NCBI GenBank assembly: GCA_003024175.1
Contig: MDYQ01000014.1
Location: forward strand, 1-64,000
Direction: 5' to 3'
DNA: 64,000 nt
Source: Planoprotostelium fungivorum
Lineage: Eukaryota > Evosea > Variosea > Cavosteliida > Cavosteliaceae
The notes under the pieces are model-generated. The model ran no database searches. It was not told the DNA's origin and worked only from the letters and a program-made list of their open reading frames with translations. The translations under genes and the position numbers were made by a program. Each line of letters starts with the position of its first letter. Position 1 is the stretch's first letter. Below, one piece after another: positions 52,829 through 64,000 of the stretch.

Positions 52829-55123
52829 ATGGATGTCGAAGACGAATTTGGAGTAGGTTGTCTGTGGGCCAGTCACGACGATTTGAAACCTCCATCGAAA
52901 TCAAACGAGGAGGTACCGAAAAAACCAGCCAAATCTGACCCTGAGGAGGTCCTACGCCTCTATTTTTCTGATGCCAGTTCAGAGTTTCTCAATCTACAGG
53001 TGATCATATCGTCTGACAATTCCATTTTAGAACTGGTGGTACGACCCGACGGTGGATATTGAACCAAGCCAGATCAAAAAAGAAGAGCTACGCCGACGAC
53101 CGGATGTAATTAATCGTCTACGACCCAACCATGGAAAGAAGAATCACCAACAACCAACACCATCTCAAAACAAAATGTTATTCGATTCACAATACCAAGC
53201 GATGGAGGACTTGAACAATCAATCTCCAATGTCACATGAAGTCAGCTCTGTTTTAGACGTCTGCGGAGCTCCGGGTGGCTTCATCCAATTCTTCCGTCTG
53301 AACACCATTGCCACGTGTCGTTCCATCCATCTTCGAGGACAGAGACCATGTCTCACGCAGGTGATCCCATCTCATGTTTCATCACCTCGTGTGTCTGATG
53401 ATGATCAGGAGAGCGGCCATCATAGTCTGTGCGTCTACGAATCCGAATCTGATCTCACAGAGAAGGCCGGAGAAACAGACAAGTATGATCTAGTCATTCT
53501 ATCGGGCTGGCTGCAGCACAGCTTAGATGAGTCTCTCACCCTACCGACCAAAAATCGAAAGAAAGCAGAGAAACATCAGACGTTGTAGTGAGTCGTCTGC
53601 TCTTCTTTCTTCTCTGAATCTTCCAGCATCGACAGCCAGGGTGGTATCACCATTTCTTCGAAAATTCTACTCTTGTCCCAATTATTGTACGGCCTGGCCT
53701 CACTGTCCCAAAACGGGAGGATGATAGTTCTCTTAGCTCAGAAGGAGACTCTATTTATAGCCTCACTACTGAGGCTATTGTCCGCCTCCTTCCAGACGAT
53801 GATCACTCATAAGCCAAAAATAGCTTACCAAGGTGAAGAAGAGACCTGTCCCTGGTCACTCGAAGATTTCCGTTCCGGTTTCCTTCTCGTCTTAACCGGT
53901 AAGTCTCAATTTTTTGGGACGTCACGTGACCCCACACAGGCTATCGACCCGACGACACGCTGGAACCTCAACTGAGAGAAGCACACGCCAAATTGAAGGA
54001 AGGAAAAGACTTGAGAGAGGTAAATGTCAGAGAAGAATCTGATCTGGTCGATGCATATGGACCACAACTGAAGCAGTTGTACTGTCCATTGTGGAATGTA
54101 CAATCGAAAGCGTTAGAGACTTTACTGGAAACGAAGAAGAGGTGGGGAAATTTCGCAGAAATATCTGAAAGTTACAGGACCCAACGCTCGGAAAATTCGA
54201 GGAATTTTCGCATGCGTAACGCTGGAGACACACGTGGCTTACTGTACCACCTCCTTCACGAAGAGAAACGTCCGGTGAGCATCTACACCGTTGTAGATCG
54301 TCTCAAACATTCGCGCCAGGTCCGCGTCGTAGCTTCCTCGGTTCAGAACAGTCACCCCCACTCTTTCTTATCAAGAGGAAAGACATCGTGCTATACAAAG
54401 AACGAGCCTTATTCTTGGTTCTGTGTTGACCTGGGTGAAGAGTCTCAATTTATTGCGACTCACTACTCCTTCGCTTACGGTGCCCCCGGCTCAGCCTGTC
54501 TGCCCAGGTGAGAAATTTCCGTGAAATTTCTCAGAACGAACGATGACAGGTACTGGATCTTGCAGGGAGGCCACACGGAGCCTGATCTACAACGCAAGTA
54601 CGACGACAATAATTTACCGGAAAATGATTCACAGTGGACGAATCTGGCGATACACAAGAACGATCGATCTATCCAGGCAGAGTGGCAGGCTCACTCGTGG
54701 AGAGTGCAGTCTAGATCTTCTTATCGTTACTTTCGATTGGTACAGACGGGAGCGAACACATACCCGCAGCATTTAGACGGAGGACAGTGGTCACACGTGA
54801 GACTCCATCATTCATCACACCATCACGATGCGATCATCACATCATCATCACATCCTCCAAATATATAACTCTCTCAGGTGTTCGCGTGCAACCAATTTGA
54901 ACTATACGGGACACTCCTCGTTCGAGGCGTCGGCCGCGTCAACGGCCCCACCGTAGAACCACGCCGCTACGAATACTCTACACCAGAGAGGCCGCCCGAT
55001 CTCATCAGGGGGGACCTCGAGCGGTACAGAGAGATGATGGAGATCTTAGAGTGGATGGCACAGAATTCACAGGGACAAGTGAAGCAGGAGAGAGTCAGGG
55101 TCCACGACATACAAGTGGAATAA
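52829..55123 (+). CDS. FtsJ/cap 2'-O-methyltransferase-like protein fused to an F5/8C-like domain
   Basis: ATG 52829 begins MDVEDEFGVGCLWASHDDLK. The Rossmann methyltransferase has SAM motif I SSVLDVCGAPGGFIQFF (about 53250-53300), a motif IV-like KYDLVILSGWLQHSLDES and YIDSQGGITISSKILLLSQLL with NGRMIVLLAQKETLF. The DxCGAPGGF style matches FtsJ/CMTR cap methyltransferases. It continues in one frame (exon 53980-54508) through CPLWNVQSKALETLLETKK to a discoidin-like domain: TRGLLYHLLHEE, WFCVDLGEESQFIATHYSF, YWILQGGHTE, WTNLAIHKNDRSIQ, SYRYFRLVQTGANTYPQH, CNQFELYGTL. That ELYG-ending set is typical of F5/8C-like domains in BTBD9 and HECTD1. Such a fusion is unusual. The methyltransferase's Lys-Asp-Lys-Glu set is not clearly complete, so activity is uncertain. 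A small open frame continues to VRVHDIQVE*. AATAAA overlaps the stop. Confidence 0.8.
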
Positions 55124-55124
55124 A
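55119..55124 (+). terminator. Polyadenylation signal overlapping the stop codon
   Basis: AATAAA includes the TAA stop at 55121-55123. The next gene ends on the other strand 46 bp away. Confidence 0.4.
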
Positions 55125-55169
55125 GACATTGGAAACACACGTTTTTATTTCATCGTGAGATGATGTTCA

Positions 55170-56054
55170 TCACCACAGGAGGGAGAAGATGAAGGAGAAG
55201 AGGGAGAGGGAGACGACCATACTGCGGGGTGAGCCGCTGGTCGTGAAGTTGTTCGTGATTGTGATCGGGGACTGAGTCGAGGGGATGGAGGTGGAGGGGG
55301 TAGAGGTGGAGCTCGTGGAGGTGGTGAAGGTGGAGGAGGTGGTTGGTACCGCTAAAAAGTTTATCTGAGTGGGAGAGGCAGAGTTACTGTGTCCTCCGTT
55401 CTGGTGTCCTACTGGGATGTTGTTGTTAGCACCTGTGATGGGAGTCAGTTGAAGTCATATGACAAAGATGTAGACTCACTCAGAGGTGTGTTGGGGTTGA
55501 AAGCCCAAATGATAGTCTGCTGGGTGTCGGCGATGGTCAGATCGGGAGATGAAGCAGTCAGAGGTCGAGAGAACTCTGCATAGAGGGTGTCGCCAGTGAC
55601 GTTGAGAGAGATCTCAAAGATGTTCTGAGCGGAGTCCCAACTAGGGTTGGAATGCTCGGCACTGTGAGAGTCAGAATGCATTTCGATCGATCAGTCGGAC
55701 GTACTCGATGGTGTAGTCTCCAATGGTGTCGGCGCTGACCTGGGGGATTTCAGTGTTGTCATGATACGTGTGGTCCACTCACGGCATAGACATCAGTGCC
55801 AGGGGACATCTGTCCGTCGCTGTTCAGACCGAAAGCTGTCCAACCTCCAGTGTAGGTGGTAGCTGTAAGAATATCAGTCACTGGACACCTCTTCGATCCG
55901 ACTCACCCAAGCCGAACTGGATGTGGGTCGCATTGGTGTTCCAGTTCAGAACGATGTTGTTTCCGTTCAGATTCTGGCTGTTGCTGTAGGTCCTCTGAAA
56001 GTCGGCAGCGGAGAGGGACACCAGGAGGAGACAGACGAAGACGGCGGCTCTCAT
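55170..56054 (-). CDS. Secreted DOMON-domain protein, probably GPI-anchored (copy A)
   Basis: The start at 56054 gives a signal peptide (MRAAVFVCLLLVSLSAADFQ). The DOMON fold follows: NGNNIVLNWNTNATHIQFGL, TYTGGWTAFGLNSDGQMSPG, TDVYAV, FEISLNVTGDTLYAEFSRPL, TIIWAFNPNTP and GHQNGGHSNSASPTQINFL. DOMON domains bind heme or sugar; the G-H-x3-G-H block supplies histidines. A Ser/Thr-rich stalk and a hydrophobic C-terminus (VVSLSLFSFIFSLLW) suggest a GPI attachment signal. Four or five short introns. Near-twin of the gene at 56451-57270; the first exon and its upstream DNA are almost identical. Confidence 0.83.
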
Positions 56055-56450
56055 GTTGGACGAGAAGGTAAAAATGAGAAGATTGAGGCTTTGTCTCTTC
56101 TGAAACGTCACATCCGGACATAAGGTCGACGGGCGGAAATCGCACGTGTGATAATATTCGGGAGTGAAAGTGAAGTAGAGGTCAGCGGCCTCTATCCACC
56201 CTGATGAAGAAGAGAAGAGGCTTACCCTCTCTGCTGCTCGTGACGATCTTCGCCTTGCTTGTTCGAGTTCGATGCAGAACTGATGACAGTTGTATGACAA
56301 TAAGGTGTGTTATCTGCAGTTGGTTCGCTTCACGAAGCGAATCGTCCTCTCATTTCCAGAACATTCTCACAACGCAGCATTCTCTGAACTTATAGGGGCA
56401 GCCATAGACGACACGATGTGCAGATATGTTTATCGATTACAACATGTTCA
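56055..56450. other. Spacer between tandem DOMON genes
   Basis: About 400 bp forming the promoter of copy A and the 3' flank of copy B. It carries the palindrome TTCGCTT-cacg-AAGCGAA at 56324-56341. No coding content. Confidence 0.4.
56324..56341. promoter_or_regulatory. Inverted repeat upstream of DOMON copy A
   Basis: Perfect 7-bp arms with a 4-bp loop, 270 bp from the copy A start codon. Role inferred from position only. Confidence 0.25.
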
Positions 56451-57270
56451 TCACAAGAAGAGGGCGGTGATGACAAAGATGACAAAGACAGAGAGAGCCA
56501 GACGAGATGAACCGCTGGTAGTGACGGGACCGCTGGCAGTGGTCTGGGTGGCAGTGGTGGCTGGTGCTGCCAAGAAGTTGATCTGAGTGGGAGAGGCAGA
56601 GTTACTGTGTCCTCCGTTCTGGTGTCCTCCAGAGAGGTTGCTGTTGGCGGCTGAATGTGGATCAGATCGAGTGCATGATGTGATGAGAAGAGACTCACCG
56701 GTGGCGGTGCTGGGGTTGAAAGACCAGATGACAGTCTGGGCAGAGTTCGTGATGCTTACATCGGGAGATGAAGCAGTCAGAGGTCGAGAGAACTCTGCAT
56801 AGAGGGTGTTGCCGCTGACGTTGATGGACACCTCGAAGATGTTCTGAACGGAGTCCCAGGCGGGGTTGGAGTGGGAGGCACTGCAAGATTCAGAATTGCA
56901 TTTCGAATGGTCGATACACACGTGATGGTGTAATCTCCAAGGGTGCTGGCGCTGACCTGGGGGATTTCAGAACGGATACCATCCATGTGATTCTCTCACG
57001 GCATAGACATCAGTACCAGGGGACATCTGTCCGTCGCTGTTCAGACCGAAAGCTGTCCAGCCTCCAGTGTAGGTGGTAGCTGTAAGAACATCAGTCACTG
57101 GACACTTCTCGATCCGACTCACCCAAGCCGAACTGGATGTGGGTCGCATTGGTGTTCCAGTTCAGAACGATGTTGTTTCCGTTCAGATTCTGACTCTTGC
57201 TGTAGGTCCTCTTGAAGGAAGCAGCAGATAAGGATACCAGGAGGAGACAGACGAAGACGGCGGCTCTCAT
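56451..57270 (-). CDS. Secreted DOMON-domain protein, probably GPI-anchored (copy B)
   Basis: The start at 57270 gives MRAAVFVCLLLVSLSAASFK, differing from copy A at only a few residues through the signal peptide and the NIVLNWNTNATHIQFGL block. The DOMON core shows GGWTAFGLNSDGQMSPGTDV, FEVSINVSGNTLYAEFSRPL and TVIWSFNPSTA, then GHQNGGHSNSASPTQINFL. The C-terminus differs more: a Thr-rich stalk then RLALSVFVIFVITALFL*, another GPI-type signal. The unit length start-to-start is about 1.2 kb. Stronger drift in the stalk than in the first exon points to a tandem duplication with ongoing conversion or constraint at the 5' end. Confidence 0.83.
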
Positions 57271-57421
57271 GTTGGACGAGAATGTAAAAATGAGACGCAC
57301 TCGAGCTTCTGTTTTTACGAGACGCTGCTTCCGGACACCTAGTCGACAGGCGACTGGCTCATTTATGAGCGTCCCTTAAGGGGAGATCACCTTCTAGAAC
57401 GTGACGAGTGACGCGACTTCT

Positions 57422-59806
57422 TTATTCGACCAACACGTATAGACTCTGTATGGCCTGCTTCGCCGCCTTCTGCAGGCCTTCTGAGTGTTTCGAAGAGGGT
57501 AGAGTCAACACGAGAGATTTGAAGTCCTCCGTCAGATTCTCCTCCAACATCGTGGCGAATAACTTTAGAACCACTTGTGCTCGTTCAAAGATGATGGACT
57601 CTGGGGTGATCATCTGTTCCTCATGTAACGTCTGAGGTTCTAAGAGGAGGAAAGGCATGAGGAGTACCTGTCACGGGTGGGGATGATGTGATGGTGATGG
57701 AAATGGAGATCACCTCGATGTCGTAGCGCATGGAGAGAGAGAAGATGCTGGAGAGAGATCGTAGGAGACCCTCTTCTGGAACGAGTGGAGGTAAGTCAAC
57801 GAAATCTAAAGGGTTAAGGAGGAGATGTCTCCCGTGATCTGCATGATGATGTTGATGATGTGGATGATGAAAGAAAGGATACTCTTCTTTGTCTCTGTGA
57901 TGAGATGAAAGACGACATTGATTCCTCCCAGATTTGAATGTCTCGTTACAAAATAATCTCCTGCTCTACATCAGAAGGTCTCACAGATGTAGATGTACCC
58001 TCTACGAGGTTCTTCTTTCCGTTGGGTAATGCCTTGAGAGCCGTTGATAACTGCTCGTCAAACGAAGAAAAGTGAAAATCGGTCGTGGCGTTGACCAATC
58101 TGTTTTATTTTCAATTTCAAAATAGATTATAATTTGTATGATAATTATTTAATTGTTTTGATTGAAAATGTGTACAAGAGATAAATGTAGTTACCTGATG
58201 AATTCTCTTCCATTCTTTGTCTTGTACTGTAATTCTCTATCCACCAACAAGATGATAGCGGACAGTGATTGACCGTACACCGAGCTTCCCAGTGGAGCCT
58301 TTACGTACGTAAGCGTACGTATCTACGCGTGACCCACCAAGAGGGGTGGTATGATGGAATCTTCAGATGCTATGGAAACCGAAGCCCTCGCTACCTCCAA
58401 AAGTGGCTGACATGTGACACGAAGTGAATAGAGAAGGGGCGAGCACGTGATCATAAAAGTCTCTGAAATTTCTCTCATGACTCCCTCGGGCAGAGCCGAG
58501 ACCAATGCAGTCGGTATGGCAACGTCCGCACTACAACGAGTCAATATCATCCGTCCCCCTGACTTGTGTATCTAAAAATAGCCCACTCACCTTCTCACCG
58601 TGGGCATCTGAGGTTGCTGCTTCTTCCTGAGTAAGCCTCCAATGAGGCTCCTCGGCTTGGAAATCTGCGACAAGGTGGAAGACGACAACATTTTGCTAAT
58701 TTTAGCATCCATTGTTCCCACACGATTGTTCTTGCTCGCCGTCGTCGGCGAGTTTTCCGCGGCTTTTCAGTGTGAACGACAGGGGGTACGTAGAGTACGC
58801 ACCGAGAGTTTGGGTAGAAGGTTGAGAGGATAAGAAACCATTGGGGTGGTTGATGAGAGACATGAGAGTCTCCCTCTCTCCTTCGGTCAGCAGACGCTGG
58901 CTCTCGATGTGATGGAAGTTGATGACAAACTCATGATATTCGTGTCTCTGTCTCCTCCTCAATTCTTCACTCTCCTCGTTCCATTTCCTTTCCATTTTTT
59001 CGACCTGGATGAGACATTCAGATCGTGATGATGGATGGATGTTTAGAGGATGAGATCGAGAGGGTCTCACATCTTCGACGTGCTTCGCGACGATCATGGA
59101 GATCTTGGTGGGATCGGTGACACGTGTAGAGGCTTTGTCCATCTCGTCGGATTGTCTGTCTGTGTGAGTCTTTCGAGTCTGTCGAAGGATTCACCTTGAA
59201 CGTAAGATGCTCAACGCATGCTCGGCTCTCTCTTGCAGTTCGAGGATGGCCTTGATGTATGAGATCTCTAATTGACGGAGAGTGTCTTGAACAGTTGGAT
59301 TGGTGAGACTGATCAGAAATTGATAAGCAGTCGAGAAGGTGACAGGTCCGGTCAACTGAAGAGGAGAATCAGATGATGTAAACGTTTTGATGTCATTGAA
59401 AATTGAACATGGGAGAAGGTCACATTTTGCTTCGGTTGCCATTCGAGATGTGTTCGTCTTACTTCCTCTTTTAATTGGGGTATCTTGTGAATGACTTGAC
59501 TCTTGTCTTGGACTGTCCATCGCGTCAATCACTGTCCTACATCCTCTGAGTGACAAACGTATTCTTACCTGCCAATGACTCCTCCGCTGCCTCTTGTAAT
59601 TCGAACAACAACATGGAATGCAGAGAAGATAACATGGATGTCCTGAGCTCTTCTGGAAATCCTTCCTTCTCAAAGATCTTCAACATGATGGCCTCCGCAT
59701 TGTCTCCCTTTTTGAATTCGACATCTAAAAAGAGGAGTTTGCTTCCTATATTGGCTTGAAAACGGATGTTGGCTGCCTGCGGCACTGACCACAAGAGCCA
59801 CTCCAT
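57422..59806 (-). CDS. FERRY3/C12orf4-like endosomal protein (DUF2362)
   Basis: C12orf4/FERRY3 is a subunit of the FERRY Rab5-effector complex that links mRNAs to early endosomes. From the start at 59806 (MEWLLWSVPQAANIRFQANI) the gene reads through a helical region (LRQLEISYIKAILELQERAE, ISMIVAKHVEDVEKMERKW, LRRRQRHEYHEFVINFHHI) to the conserved C-terminal half: GSSVYGQSLSAIILLVDREL, TTDFHFSSFDEQLSTALKAL, LRSLSSIFSLSMRYDIEVLL, MPFLLLEPQTL, then ESIIFERAQVVLKLFATML. The order 'VDxRL ... TEFHF ... YDIxxLxxPLLLxP ... RAxxVxK' fits that family. Length about 600 residues fits. At least eight introns. Divergent from VPS29 with 113 bp between start codons. Confidence 0.7.
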
Positions 59807-59919
59807 AACACATCATCATCGGCTTCCTCTCTTGAACTTACGTACGACACGATAGATGACGTCTCGGCATCATCTCATTCGCACCAACAGGCGACATATT
59901 GCAAAGACTTCGATAAGAT

Positions 59920-60851
59920 ATGGTGGTAGGTATCTTTTCCTTCGTCCTATCGTGATCTTCGCTTTCGACTTTGTATCTGAGACGATATGTAGTTGGTACT
60001 CGTCATCGGAGACTCTCACGTCCCTCACCGTGCGGCTTCCCTCCCTGCCAAGTTTACGAAACTTTTGGTACGACATTCATCTTCTATAACGTGCATATCA
60101 TGTGAATATTTACAGACATTAACGCCCTACAGGTACCCGGTAAGATTCAGCACATATTATGCACGGGAAACTTGTGCTCTAAGGATATCCAAGACTACTT
60201 GAAGACGTTGGCCAGCGATGTCCATTTTGTCAAGGGTGATTTCGACGAGGTGAGTCATCGAGACCATCAAATCTTCCTGAACGTCTCTGCCGTTTAATCG
60301 TTGAATCACTCCACCATTGAATACTCCATCTGACATCTTTATAGAACCAAAGTTTCCCTGAGAACAAGACCGTCCAGATCGGCCAGTTCAAGATTGGATT
60401 GTCTCACGGACATCAGATCGTTCCATGGGTGATGCACATTTCACATTCAACATCGCATGCTCACTCTGTGCAGGGTGACAGAGAGGCCAGAGCCATCTTA
60501 CAGAGACAATTGGACGTAGACATTCTCATCACGGGTCACACACACCAGTTTGAGGCTTACGAGTACCAAAAGAAGTTCTTCATCAACCCAGGATCAGCCA
60601 CTGGTGCATTCTCCACCCTCGCTGAGTGCGTCTCCATTCATTTTATTCTTTTTTATTGTTTCACCTCCTTCATGTCTGACGCTGGAACAGGGAGAGCACA
60701 CCCACATTTGTACTGATGGACGTTCAAGGCACACACGTCATCACTTATGTATACTTACTCAGAGACAGTGAAGTCAAGGTGAGATGAGGGGCACGTTCAT
60801 TGTGATGACTCTGTGCAGGTGGACAAGATGGAGTACATCAAGCCAGAGTAA
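59920..60851 (+). CDS. VPS29: Retromer subunit VPS29
   Basis: Metallophosphoesterase-fold subunit of the retromer, which recycles cargo from endosomes. The body reads [111 protein letters not shown], and ends [12 protein letters not shown] at 60851. No in-frame ATG exists just upstream of LVLVIG at 59993, where a TAG of the acceptor precedes it. The best start is ATG at 59920-59922 with the intron 59923-59992 directly after it, giving M|LVLVIGD as in other VPS29 proteins. Exon 1 would then code only for methionine. Confidence 0.9.
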
Positions 60852-61220
60852 GGTTCTCGTGTTTCACAATAAAAGGATTGAACTGAAACTTTCGTGTATC
60901 ATCGTATCGTTGTGCACGTGTATTTAAATTTTAACTTTCAACATGATGCATCATGTCCGTGTGCACACGGTTTGTAAGTGAATGTAAATCGTCTAAATGA
61001 CAATTTTCATCGGTGGAAGTCGATACCTCTTCATTGCATCTTAGAGGTGGGCGTCTGTTAACAAGAGGAAATGCAGAACGATGAGCTTCAGCCTGTGCTC
61101 CCAAGATTTCGGGGATAAGTTTTGCGGTAAACAACCGCGAATATGTCACGTTAACCGACTCGCTTATTCAATTCAAACCCACAGAAACCCGCCAAACCAC
61201 ATCAGGCAATCACTGCAAGG
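60852..61220. other. Intergenic region before the CHD gene
   Basis: Contains the VPS29 polyadenylation signal, then A/T-rich promoter-like DNA near 60915-60950. A plus-strand frame from 61081 lacks domain support. Confidence 0.35.
60868..60873 (+). terminator. Polyadenylation signal
   Basis: AATAAA 16 bp after the VPS29 stop codon. Confidence 0.45.

Positions 61221-64000
<2,780 letters not shown>

Overview
This is a gene-dense eukaryotic window with about 27 protein genes. Most are cut by many very short introns, usually about 35-60 bp with GTGAG-type donors, and genes lie 20-800 bp apart on alternating strands. The gene content points to an amoebozoan. A GH16 glucanase carries X8 and CBM49 wall-binding modules, there is an ABP-120-type filamin, PI3K and LIM-domain genes, and a large mucin-like REJ/GPS surface protein. 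I infer a protosteloid amoeba (Planoprotostelium/Protostelium-like) but cannot prove the species. I saw no convincing transposon, virus-like element, CRISPR array, rRNA or tRNA.

Layout. 0-8.5 kb: left-edge P-loop NTPase gene (-), a poorly coding stretch, a coiled-coil/two-SH3 adaptor (+), and TSR1 for 40S ribosome maturation (+). 8.8-12.1 kb: GH16-X8x4-CBM49x2 secreted enzyme (+). 12.3-16.1 kb: Apd1/AIM32-type [2Fe-2S] protein (+), MOB1 (-), unrecognised gene (+). 16.3-20.4 kb: PAK/STE20-like kinase (+) and CRAMP1/TKI1-like SANT protein (-), only 20 bp apart tail to tail. 20.6-24.1 kb: filamin (+). 24.6-29.8 kb: LMBRD2-like membrane protein (-), unrecognised gene (+), Arf-like GTPase (-). 30.2-41.6 kb: class I-like PI3K (+), double-LIM protein (-), mitochondrial HtrA/Deg protease (-), cullin-1 (+). 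41.8-47.3 kb: mucin/REJ/GPS membrane protein (-). 48.1-55.1 kb: HSCB (+), coiled-coil protein with ubiquitin-like modules (-), multi-pass membrane protein (+), FtsJ/cap methyltransferase fused to an F5/8C-like domain (+). 55.2-57.3 kb: two tandem DOMON proteins (-). 57.4-60.9 kb: FERRY3/C12orf4-like gene (-) divergent from VPS29 (+). 61.2-64.0 kb: CHD remodeller (+), cut by the window edge.

The genes form no single operon-like system. Themes recur: cell surface and wall (GH16-X8-CBM49, mucin-REJ-GPS, DOMON pair); actin and signalling (filamin, LIM, SH3, PAK-like kinase, PI3K, MOB1, Arf-like); endosomal trafficking (VPS29 beside a FERRY3-like gene); mitochondrial Fe-S and proteostasis (HSCB, HtrA, possibly the [2Fe-2S] protein); chromatin (CHD, CRAMP1-like). 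The most unusual architectures are the methyltransferase-F5/8C fusion, the CHD with an extra HP1-type chromodomain before its PHD finger, and the REJ-GPS protein that ends in one membrane helix rather than seven. Exon joins were made by eye from GT-AG sites and reading frame, so individual boundaries may be off even where the gene call is firm.
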